A program made the position numbers and the translations under genes. Below the pieces are notes generated by a model that saw only the letters and a list, made by a program, of their open reading frames with translations, was not told the DNA's origin and made no database searches. Below, one piece after another: positions 5,377-10,794 of a stretch of DNA of 10,794 nucleotides. How positions within the stretch are numbered: position 1 is the first letter of the stretch; each line of letters begins with the position of its first letter. The stretch is taken from assembly GCA_016840645.1 (NCBI GenBank), contig JAEORY010000094.1, positions 1-10,794 of the forward strand, written 5' to 3'. Source of the DNA: Candidatus Borrarchaeota archaeon (GTDB taxonomy: Archaea; Asgardarchaeota; Sifarchaeia; Borrarchaeales; Borrarchaeaceae).

Positions 5377-6288
5377 TTAGAGATTCAAAGAAAGTATCTT
5401 GTCAGATTTTGACAAATCTCTTGCTTCTTTCCACCCAGTGTCTGTCAGCACTTTGTGATCAGGCGTAAGCTTAATTACATTACCATTAGTATCTGTCATT
5501 TTCATAAGCTTTGCATTCTTTCTTGTCTTGTCACCCCAGACAACTTTCTTAAACTCATTCTTATGTTGTTTTTCATTATAAGAAAGAATAAAAATTTCTT
5601 CATCAAAGCTTTCGTTGTTGATTTTATCTACCAGTTCTTTGATAGTGATTTTCCCAATCGATGTTTGAACTAGTGTATCTGGGTGTAGACAAGCTGTCGA
5701 TACATTAAGACCCTTTCCATGTTGCTTGAGAAGATCGAAGTCAATGCGGGGATATCGATAGAATCCCTCTGTGTACGCACGTTTGATCAGAGTGAACAAA
5801 TTGCCTAAACCTTCACGGTTTTGTGCAGTGATCACCAGATGATAACGTCGTTTCCATTCGTCTTTTGCGACATCAACGGTTTTAGTCTCGTCTTCGTTTT
5901 CGATAACGTGACCTGCATCGCCATCCTCCTTAAGTGCCTTTTTCTTTGCAAGCGCACGATCGATTTTTGCCTGTTCGTAGTCTTCTTTCCATCCAGCAAG
6001 AGAAGGAACAAAATAAAACTCGCAGCCATAAATCTGTCGATATTTGCGTCCACTCTTTTGAATTTTAGTGGCGTGCTTGTGAGCGTGTGCTAGACCACTG
6101 CCGTTTCCGTGATCTGTCAAACCCCATGCATCCATGCCATTTTCTAGCACGAAATCAATGTGATCCTTAGGGTAACCTAGTCCATCGAATACAGATTATT
6201 AGGAGAACCCTGTGTGCCCATGAAGCCCAACGAAACGAGTCGGAGGAGCAATCATAGACACAGGGTTCTCGGAACTCCTTTTTGTCAT
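5377..6288 (-). CDS. dnaE: DnaE N-terminal fragment (PHP domain) ending in intein 1 N-half, with an internal double-stop gap
   Basis: The first piece of the phage Pol III alpha subunit. The ATG at 6288 follows GGAAGG with 6 nt spacing and overlaps the TAA of the ORF upstream. The product starts MTKRSSENPVSMIAPPT and reaches the PHP metal motif RFVGLHGHTGFS after 29 codons. TAA TAA TCT is then in frame, after which the conserved sequence resumes as VFDGLGYPKDHIDF and ALTDHGN-like WGLTDHGN. The rest of the PHP region runs to NVSTA, and the last 104 residues are an intein N-half. Without the 9-nt gap the product would be 300 aa (196 extein plus 104 intein). No good in-frame restart is seen after the stops: neither the GTG near 6163 nor the ATG at 6150 has a ribosome-binding site, and either would lose the HxH metal ligands. 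The gap is either bypassed in translation or disables the gene. Confidence 0.85.
5380..5691 (-). other. Split intein 1, N-terminal half (104 aa)
   Basis: It starts at the Cys codon 5691-5689 with block A CLHPDTLV. It continues through a hydrophilic segment to block B (GNVIKLTPDHKVLTDTGW, with TxxH) and ends SLNL before TAA. There is no linker or endonuclease domain, because the endonuclease is a separate downstream gene. The N-extein ends NVSTA; the expected C-extein CLGG is in the 4328 gene. Confidence 0.93.
6193..6204 (-). other. In-frame 9-nt interruption (TCC TAA TAA TCT) in the dnaE PHP motif; candidate translational bypass site
   Basis: Reading the minus strand, the Ser codon TCC (6204-6202) is followed by TAA (6201-6199), TAA (6198-6196) and TCT (6195-6193, Ser). 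Skipping 9 nt, from TCC to TCT, restores HTGFS-VFDG, the spacing seen in other DnaE PHP domains (HTEYS-MLDG). A single tRNA-Ser with anticodon GGA could pair with both codons. The presence of the gap is certain; its mechanism is inference. Confidence 0.55.
6203..6270 (-). repeat. 13-bp perfect inverted repeat directly upstream of the double stop
   Basis: Minus-strand GAGAACCCTGTGT (6270-6258) and ACACAGGGTTCTC (6215-6203), separated by 42 nt, form a stem ending one base before the first TAA. Inside the loop ATGA and TCAT can add 4 bp. The downstream arm encodes conserved PHP residues (HTGFS). The upstream arm lies in a non-conserved N-terminal extension (ENPVS), so it may have arisen or been kept to pair with it. 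Confidence 0.8.
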
Positions 6289-6458
6289 TATTTACCTTCC
6301 CAGTTAATTAAGTTTTTATATTTACTTCTTAGTAGCTGATATATTTTACCATCTACTAACTCAATTTTGCACTCTTTATTTTCTAATTTAAAATTTTGAA
6401 ACTTTTCAAAAGCCTCTCCGAGCCATCTTCCTTTTATTTCGTAGTACTCATTATACTC
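6288..6458 (-). pseudogene. Small 56-codon ORF without a standard start, upstream of dnaE
   Basis: An open frame beginning right after a TAG and reading EYNEYYEIKGRWLGEAF, then on to LLRSKYKNLINWEGK. It ends with TAA overlapping the dnaE ATG (TAATG), typical of translational coupling. The composition looks like real coding sequence. No ATG, GTG or TTG lies in this frame. A good ribosome-binding site and ATG (AGGAG 6460-6456, ATG 6451-6449) are in another frame and give only MSTTK before a stop. One indel would join the start to the ORF. It may be a frameshifted small gene, a gene using a rare start or frameshift, or a local sequence error. I recognise no family. Confidence 0.4.
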
Positions 6459-6460
6459 CT

Positions 6461-6495
6461 AAAAAGAAACCTCACACTTATTATAAAATGTGAGG
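6461..6495 (-). terminator. Rho-independent terminator after the epimerase gene
   Basis: On the minus strand CCTCACA (6495-6489) pairs with TGTGAGG (6476-6470) and is followed by TTTCTTTTT. It lies 24 nt after the epimerase stop and separates that gene from the dnaE region. No clear promoter for dnaE is seen after it. Confidence 0.8.
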
Positions 6496-6519
6496 CTTAA
6501 GTTTACACTCTATGTAATT

Positions 6520-7515
6520 CTAATAAAAGTCTGTTAAGTCGATGCCTTTCTCTTTTGCTTCATCGAGATGAACAAGTGGATCATAGCCTTCACTTTCTCG
6601 AATTTCTCTAATTGTTCTACGAATACCTTCTTCAAGAGAGATCTTCGGCTTCCATCCAGACATAGCTCTAAACTTTTTTGAAGATAGACGATGGTTACCG
6701 AGGTAGTCAGTCTCTGGATGCCAGGTTAAAACATCTGAAGAAGTTCCAGTCTCTTCTTGAAGAATACTCGAGACCATTTCCATGATCTGTCCTGTGTTCA
6801 TAGGTGTCTCAGCAGCGACGTTCCATTCATCGTTCCACAATTTCTGTTTAATAGCAGTCAAGACTGCATCACAGTAATCGTCAACATGCATGTAGTCCTT
6901 CACCTTTTCTTGATTCAAAAACATATCAATGCCACCTTTCTGGTTCAGGCTTCCGTAAACAGTCTTTGCTATAAGCGAATTCATGTCTCCCTCACCCCCG
7001 TAAGCAAAGAGAGGTCGGACAATCATCCACTTGTCACCTGTTTGACTTTTAACAATATCTTCTGCACATAACTTCTGACACCCGTAGAGCGTAGTAGGCC
7101 CTTTTGTTGATGTCTCTGTTATATCAATTTCTTGATACTTGGCGACGTCATAGATAACAGTTGTACCCATGTAGCAAACAGGGATTCCTAAACCTTTTGC
7201 CGCTCTGCAAATGTTATAAGTACCAGCAACATTGGTCAATGTTGCTTCACTTGCGTTAAGTGCAACGACATCTGTTCCAACAACTGCAGCATTGTGAATT
7301 ACAACATCAACTTCAGTACGATAAAAAAACTCTTTCCAAACATCAATATTATTTTGATGCACACAAAGTTCGCCTGTTTTGTGAAAGATTAGATTAATGT
7401 CATCTGGTGATTCAAACTCTTTATTTGAAGATATGTGATTGAAACCAAATTCTTGTAATTTTTTGACTAGGTTTCTTCCAATAAAACCTTTTTCGCCTGT
7501 TATAAATATGTTCAT
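6520..7515 (-). CDS. NAD-dependent epimerase/dehydratase (extended SDR family)
   Basis: A 331-aa nucleotide-sugar epimerase-like enzyme. The Rossmann motif TGEKGFIG is at residues 6-13, and HNAAVVG (about 74-80) is the usual strand-4 NAA segment. The catalytic pair is Y144 and K148 (YGCQK), with Thr118/119 as the likely Ser/Thr partner, followed by the substrate-side IVRP near 165. Length and motif order fit UDP-glucose 4-epimerase-like proteins. The substrate cannot be told from sequence; a phage could use it for glycan or surface-sugar synthesis. The ATG follows AAGGAG with 5 nt spacing. It has its own likely promoter upstream, within a tandem repeat, and a terminator downstream, so it appears to be a single-gene unit. 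Confidence 0.9.
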   Translation of the reverse strand: MNIFITGEKGFIGRNLVKKLQEFGFNHISSNKEFESPDDINLIFHKTGELCVHQNNIDVWKEFFYRTEVDVVIHNAAVVGTDVVALNASEATLTNVAGTYNICRAAKGLGIPVCYMGTTVIYDVAKYQEIDITETSTKGPTTLYGCQKLCAEDIVKSQTGDKWMIVRPLFAYGGEGDMNSLIAKTVYGSLNQKGGIDMFLNQEKVKDYMHVDDYCDAVLTAIKQKLWNDEWNVAAETPMNTGQIMEMVSSILQEETGTSSDVLTWHPETDYLGNHRLSSKKFRAMSGWKPKISLEEGIRRTIREIRESEGYDPLVHLDEAKEKGIDLTDFY

Positions 7516-7523
7516 TTTTTCTC

Positions 7524-7565
7524 CTTGTTAGGTATTATAAAATACTTGTTAGGTATTATAAAATA
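7524..7565 (-). repeat. Two perfect tandem copies of a 21-bp unit upstream of the epimerase gene
   Basis: Units 7524-7544 and 7545-7565 are identical. On the minus strand each carries TATAAT followed by ACCTAACAAG; the gene-proximal copy runs directly into the GGAG part of the ribosome-binding site. The repeat duplicates the -10 box at a distance of two helical turns. Confidence 0.95.
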
Positions 7566-7583
7566 AACGTATTATTTTTTCAT
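7534..7583 (-). promoter_or_regulatory. Putative sigma70-type promoter for the epimerase gene, with duplicated -10
   Basis: The outer promoter has a -35-like ATGAAA (7583-7578), a 17-bp spacer and TATAAT (7560-7555). The second TATAAT (7539-7534) from the tandem repeat has a weak -35-like TTTATA at 17 bp. The -10 boxes are perfect and the -35 boxes match the consensus at 4 of 6 positions. Confidence 0.5.
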
Positions 7584-7593
7584 ATAAAATTTC

Positions 7594-8361
7594 CTATTGT
7601 TCTCTTAGTGCATCTTTAAGTTCTTTTGTAAAGATAACATCTCTAGCAGTTTGATATACAGTTGCTAAAGCGTCTTGATCTTCTAGGCCTTTTGCATAAG
7701 CATCAATTAAATTGGTCGGCGCTCTTAATGCACCTGGTTGAAGAGTGCCTGACTGTATTCTTTGAGCAACTTCTTGATTTATTTTAAAAGAGTCTTTTAT
7801 AATTTCTTCATCATTAGAAAACCACTCTAATACTGATTTATTTTTATGTCTAGAAAAAATAGGCCAGTTATTAAATATGCGTTGCTGATCTGTACTAAGA
7901 TAATTTTCTGCGTAATCACCTAGAGACATTTTCAATACATCTTGCCTGGCAGAAACTTCTGTGTCACCTGCTTCTAAATTATCCGTACTGAGTGCTGGGG
8001 GAGGATCCATTGTAAAAATCTTTCCTATTGTTTTTGGCTCTGGGCCTGAAACAACTCTGTATTTATTACCCTCCTTATTGTACGTAAAAGGGTCGCCATT
8101 TCCATTTGTTAATTCACCTACTGCATATAGTTTTTCAGAAGCCCCTATCTTTGAACCTTTCCATACATACTGTGGCTTTGTTTTATATTTAGAAGTAACA
8201 CTTAAAGCTTTTATAAGTTTTTTAGTATCTTCTAAAGCAACTATAATTGCTTCTGGGTACTGTCTTGACGCCATCGTTCCTTTTACTGCTATAGCACCCT
8301 GCCTAGTTGATGTTATTGCTTCTAAAATTATTTGTCTAAGTATTTTTCTTTTTACACGCAT
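7594..8361 (-). CDS. Hypothetical phage protein, 255 aa
   Basis: I recognise no family. The ATG at 8361 has GGAGAGG 5 nt upstream. The N-terminus is a short basic helix (MRVKRKILRQIILEAI) like those opening several uncharacterised phage proteins. A mixed region follows with aromatic and glycine-rich stretches (YVWKGSKIG, LTNGNGDPFTYN). Next comes a low-complexity PPPAL segment near 140, then a C-terminal part predicted to be mostly helical and rich in Q, D and A. There is no signal peptide or membrane span. It starts just after the terminator of the nucleotide gene run, 24 nt from the stem base to nearby GGAG, so its transcription may depend on read-through. A structural or accessory role is possible, but nothing in the sequence decides it. 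Confidence 0.75.
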   Translation of the reverse strand: MRVKRKILRQIILEAITSTRQGAIAVKGTMASRQYPEAIIVALEDTKKLIKALSVTSKYKTKPQYVWKGSKIGASEKLYAVGELTNGNGDPFTYNKEGNKYRVVSGPEPKTIGKIFTMDPPPALSTDNLEAGDTEVSARQDVLKMSLGDYAENYLSTDQQRIFNNWPIFSRHKNKSVLEWFSNDEEIIKDSFKINQEVAQRIQSGTLQPGALRAPTNLIDAYAKGLEDQDALATVYQTARDVIFTKELKDALREQ

Positions 8362-8373
8362 AAAAGCCTCTCC

Positions 8374-8412
8374 AAAATTAAAAATCTCCTCGAGATTAAA
8401 TATCTCGAGGAG
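8374..8412 (-). terminator. Rho-independent terminator after the deoxyribosyltransferase gene
   Basis: A perfect 11-bp stem (CTCCTCGAGAT and ATCTCGAGGAG, 8412-8402 and 8396-8386) with a 5-nt loop, followed on the minus strand by ATTTTTAATTTT. It lies 28 nt beyond the stop of 8892-8440 and closes that gene run. The plus-strand side lacks a T-tract. Confidence 0.85.
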
Positions 8413-8439
8413 AAAGTTATTTCATGACTTAATTTTAAG

Positions 8440-8892
8440 CTATTCTATCTTGCCTTGATAGCGTCTTTCAAGAACAGCCTCTCCTTCGTCAATGCAGCGC
8501 TGAAGATATGCATGCAAATCTTCTAGTGATGTGCATACAGCTTCGCCGCTTGCAGCAAGCATTAGATTAAACTGCGCACCTGGAGGAAGACCTGCACAGA
8601 AATAAACAATAGGTTTGTTTAGTTTATGAAAGTAGCCTGCTTCAAAAATGCTGCCCATATCTTTATTACGAGTATTGCAAAGCATCCAGTCACACTCTTC
8701 CATACCTCGAATATTCCCATTAAAGACTTCATCTTGAAAATTAACAGTAGAATCAGGCGAGCAAAGGTTTTCGTCTTTTGGTGAAAAATAACCAAGCCCA
8801 AGAGATTCTAGAGTAGCTTTAATATTTTCAAGTTCTTCAAGCCACTCAGGTGAAAACCATCCACTTGCAATGTAACATCTATTCATAGTCAT
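8440..8892 (-). CDS. Nucleoside 2-deoxyribosyltransferase-like protein
   Basis: A 150-aa cytoplasmic enzyme of the NDT fold, the usual family length. These enzymes transfer deoxyribose between bases or hydrolyse deoxynucleosides and deoxynucleotides. Visible motifs are CYIASGWF at 6-13, the EECDWML acidic segment near 65-71, GSIFEAGYFHKLNKPIVYF at 80-98 with the probable nucleophile Glu84, and FNLMLA near 108-113 at the site contributed by a neighbouring subunit. The ATG overlaps the TGA of thyX by one base (TGATG), with GGGGAG 6 nt upstream. It is the last gene before a terminator. A role in recycling or editing deoxynucleosides alongside thymidylate synthesis is likely; whether the substrate is a nucleoside or a nucleotide is unclear. 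Confidence 0.82.
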   Translation of the reverse strand: MTMNRCYIASGWFSPEWLEELENIKATLESLGLGYFSPKDENLCSPDSTVNFQDEVFNGNIRGMEECDWMLCNTRNKDMGSIFEAGYFHKLNKPIVYFCAGLPPGAQFNLMLAASGEAVCTSLEDLHAYLQRCIDEGEAVLERRYQGKIE

Positions 8893-9875
8893 CAGTTTCT
8901 CCCCATAAAAGTATTGTAGTTGTTGCGCATCTCATCAATTTCTTCCATTGATGCATTCCAAAGCTGTTCAAAGACAGTAGACGTGCCAGGATTGTTTGTG
9001 CCGTTAATTTCTTCACGTCGTGCTTGGTAAATTGTGTCATCTGGATGAAACTCAAAGATATCGTTCTTAGGTTCTGGCCAGTAAAGGTTTGTGCCTCGTG
9101 AAGTAAACTCATCACCAACCTGCACACGGAATGTCTTGACATAGTGCATGTCAGGCTTTGTAAAGTCAATAGCTGTAGAAGCTTCTGGAAGAACACGAAT
9201 TAGCTCACGTGCCATGTATGCAGCAAGAATATTATCAGCAGCTGGCTGAATCTGTCGGTCTTGTCGCTGGCGAATAAATCCAAGCAAATCCTTAAGATTC
9301 ATACGCATAAGATATAAATAAGTCATGCATTTTGGAAGAATCATGCGTGCATCCATCATTGATACGTCTTTTGAGTCAGTCATATCGGCATAGAGCTGCT
9401 TTGAATCACGTACAATTTGCATGTAACGCTCAAGAAACTCAGGTGAGTTTTCTACAGCTTCTGGAATAACAGCATCATCATCGCGAAGATCACGATCTCC
9501 GGTACACTGTGCAGCAAAAGAACCAGCGCGGTGGCGTATGATATGTGTTACTTCCTGAAAAGAAAGACCACTTAGTTTAAATGTGAAACCAAGACACTCC
9601 ATTGGAGTCGGCAATGCACGAAAATTTAGAACATCTTCAAGATTCTGTGAAAGTTCTTGCATTGAAGTTGTTGATGGATTAGTCTCATCATGATGATCAG
9701 CCCAAGTTGCCTTTACATACTGCCATGCAACATTAAGAGCTTGTGATCGTGTTGGGTGGTCCACTAGTTCAACATTAAGTGCACGCAAGTTATTTGCAAA
9801 AGTTGTTCTTGGTGCTTGACCAAATTTTAGTTCCATTGGAAGATTAACAGGTACTAGATTTTTATTAACTGGCAT
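8892..9875 (-). CDS. thyX: Divergent flavin-dependent thymidylate synthase (ThyX)
   Basis: Makes dTMP from dUMP using FAD, NADPH and methylene-tetrahydrofolate; active family members are homotetramers. I prefer the ATG at 9875 (327 aa), since GAGG lies 6 nt upstream; a GTG at 9887 would add 4 residues. With that numbering the signature RHR is at 114-116 and seven residues later is Cys124, where the family motif (RHRX7S) has Ser. The downstream helix NLKDLLGFIRQRQDR (about 193-207) followed by AADNILAAYMARELI fits the ThyX segment that usually reads R..AQ.EIR. At 327 aa it is longer than typical bacterial ThyX (about 220-250), with extra N- and C-terminal sequence. The start overlaps the end of the HAD gene and the stop overlaps the next start, so the three are probably co-translated. 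A changed reaction is possible but not shown. Confidence 0.85.
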   Translation of the reverse strand: MPVNKNLVPVNLPMELKFGQAPRTTFANNLRALNVELVDHPTRSQALNVAWQYVKATWADHHDETNPSTTSMQELSQNLEDVLNFRALPTPMECLGFTFKLSGLSFQEVTHIIRHRAGSFAAQCTGDRDLRDDDAVIPEAVENSPEFLERYMQIVRDSKQLYADMTDSKDVSMMDARMILPKCMTYLYLMRMNLKDLLGFIRQRQDRQIQPAADNILAAYMARELIRVLPEASTAIDFTKPDMHYVKTFRVQVGDEFTSRGTNLYWPEPKNDIFEFHPDDTIYQARREEINGTNNPGTSTVFEQLWNASMEEIDEMRNNYNTFMGRN

Positions 9876-10779
9876 TATTTTCCTCACTTAGTAGTTCGTT
9901 AAAGTTATTGTAGAAAGTAATATTTTCGCTTTCAATACTCTTATTATAGCTCTTTAATGGTACTTTTACACTTATGCCATGCCCTGCGTATTCCATAGCA
10001 TGTTTAGGAGAATCATCAATTGCAAAAGCAATAGCTCCTGAGTCGTAGTACTCCGAATTCATACACCATCTTAATTTTTCAGGTGAAAAATCAACTCTGT
10101 CAAAAGGAATGTTACTGAGCCCTAACCAATAATAAGTATCATAAAAGATCTTTAGCTCTTCTTTTGGACGTGCTGTTAGTAGCTGAATCCAGTATCCTCT
10201 TGACTTCATTTCTTTGAGATACACGTCAGCATCTTCGACAAGCGGAAGTGTTCTAAAGCTTCTTGTATTAACAAAAGATTCAAATACTTTTTCTGGGTTG
10301 AGATTTCCTGCTTCTAAAATTTCATTAACAAAAAAGTATTGCTCGCTTTCAGTATTAACATCTAACGAATATGTTTCTTTTAAAAAATTAGCAAAAGTAG
10401 ACCTGAATTCTATAAGCACATCATCCATATCTACAATGATAACAGGTTGCCCTTCCCAATTTCTTGTATGAATTTTGTGTTCGACATCAAGAAAAATATC
10501 TTTTTCAACAAAAGCAGTTTCAACGTCTCGTGGATTGACATTCCACAAATTAAGCATTGACATGACATATCTTAATACGTCAATTGAAGAATAGATTAAA
10601 TCATCTTCGTGTGGGACATCATTCGTAGCTCTCATTTTTTCAATCATCTTATTGATCGAGTTATATGAGTTAAGAGCTAAGTCTCTACTAATGTTTCTCT
10701 TGTCTTCTTTAGATAATGAGTCGCCAAACTTTTTATTATTGTAGTCAGCTTGTGACTTCATCATTTTAACAAAATCCAC
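9865..10779 (-). CDS. HAD-superfamily 5'(3')-deoxyribonucleotidase-like protein with an N-terminal helical domain
   Basis: A 304-aa protein. The HAD phosphatase motifs are clear: DMDDV at 117-121 (nucleophile D117, general acid D119), TARP from T202, Lys235 in SPEKL, and IDDSPKH with D255 and D256. The arrangement resembles deoxyribonucleotidase-type HADs, which remove phosphate from dNMPs. The first 100 residues are helical and contain HEDDLIYSSIDVLRYVMSML followed by FVEKD and DVEHKIH. This is reminiscent of all-alpha NTP pyrophosphatases of the MazG/dUTPase type, although the usual paired Glu ligands in the first helix are missing. That domain call is weak. The GTG at 10779 follows AAAGGAAGG with 6 nt spacing; an ATG five codons in is the alternative. 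It overlaps thyX and heads the nucleotide run. Confidence 0.78.
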   Translation of the reverse strand: MDFVKMMKSQADYNNKKFGDSLSKEDKRNISRDLALNSYNSINKMIEKMRATNDVPHEDDLIYSSIDVLRYVMSMLNLWNVNPRDVETAFVEKDIFLDVEHKIHTRNWEGQPVIIVDMDDVLIEFRSTFANFLKETYSLDVNTESEQYFFVNEILEAGNLNPEKVFESFVNTRSFRTLPLVEDADVYLKEMKSRGYWIQLLTARPKEELKIFYDTYYWLGLSNIPFDRVDFSPEKLRWCMNSEYYDSGAIAFAIDDSPKHAMEYAGHGISVKVPLKSYNKSIESENITFYNNFNELLSEENNAS

Positions 10780-10794
10780 TAATAACCTTCCTTT

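Noticed and set aside
6193..6204. Recoding of TAA as a sense codon
   Set aside because: TAA ends several other genes here in normal positions (for example 5377, 4346, 9865 and 2891), so a whole-genome reassignment is not supported.
6193..6288. A group I intron or intein explaining the double stop in dnaE
   Set aside because: The excess is only 9 nt, far too short for any self-splicing element, and it contains stops.
1..6288. The broken polymerase as an assembly chimera
   Set aside because: Both breaks have matched intein halves with correct terminal residues, and exteins that join in frame at conserved motifs; chimeras would not give this twice.
6450..6455. TATAAT as a promoter for dnaE
   Set aside because: It overlaps a ribosome-binding site and ATG (AGGAGTATAATG) just after a terminator and has no -35-like box at 17 bp; chance is more likely.
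7961..8458. 165-aa plus-strand open frame
   Set aside because: It runs antisense to the 255-aa gene and through the terminator and the end of the deoxyribosyltransferase gene; it reads as a shadow frame.
8879..9196. 105-aa minus-strand open frame inside thyX
   Set aside because: It overlaps the conserved ThyX frame with no family likeness of its own.
1..10794. tRNA genes, CRISPR arrays or insertion sequences
   Set aside because: I saw no cloverleaf, no spaced array of direct repeats and no transposase; the only close tandem repeat is the two-copy 21-bp unit.

Overview
The window looks like part of a large, AT-rich double-stranded DNA phage genome. Supporting points are tight packing with overlapping starts and stops, almost every gene on the minus strand, a bacterial-type (DnaE/Pol III alpha) replicative polymerase next to nucleotide-metabolism genes, and free-standing homing endonucleases. 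No virion or host-specific gene is visible, so the host cannot be named.

Reading in the direction of minus-strand transcription (high to low coordinates), the right third is a nucleotide-metabolism run. It holds a HAD-type deoxynucleotidase-like protein (10779-9865), a divergent flavin-dependent thymidylate synthase ThyX (9875-8892) and a nucleoside 2-deoxyribosyltransferase-like protein (8892-8440). The three are joined by overlapping stop/start codons and end at a strong hairpin terminator (8412-8374). Next come an unrecognised 255-aa protein (8361-7594) and an NAD-dependent sugar epimerase (7515-6520). The epimerase is preceded by a perfect 21-bp tandem duplication carrying a -10-like box and followed by a second terminator (6495-6461).

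The left 6.3 kb is one gene broken into pieces: the phage DnaE polymerase. It is encoded as three polypeptides, 6288-5377, 4328-3075 and 1199 to beyond base 1. The first two end in the N-terminal half of an intein, and the last two begin with the matching C-terminal half. Two trans-splicing reactions would therefore be needed to make one polymerase of more than 828 residues. Intein 1 interrupts the PHP region (STA/CLGG). Intein 2 lies just before the catalytic PDIDSD motif (GRHR/TSW). Each break holds a different free-standing homing endonuclease with a related nuclease core. The first (5323-4346) is co-oriented and has its ribosome-binding site and start codon inside a hairpin. The second (1317-2891) is on the opposite strand and is accompanied by a 59-aa ORF (3081-2902). 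Both intein-C genes share an identical 18-nt leader.

A further oddity lies at the start of dnaE. Its well-supported start at 6288 leads into the conserved PHP sequence HGHTGFS, which is followed by two in-frame TAA codons. The family sequence resumes with VFDG exactly 9 nt later, with synonymous Ser codons TCC and TCT on either side and a 13-bp inverted repeat directly upstream. This is either a short translational bypass, as in T4 gene 60, or a disabling insertion. The gene would thus need up to three post-transcriptional or post-translational events to give an intact product. A small ORF just upstream (6458-6288) lacks a standard start in its own frame.
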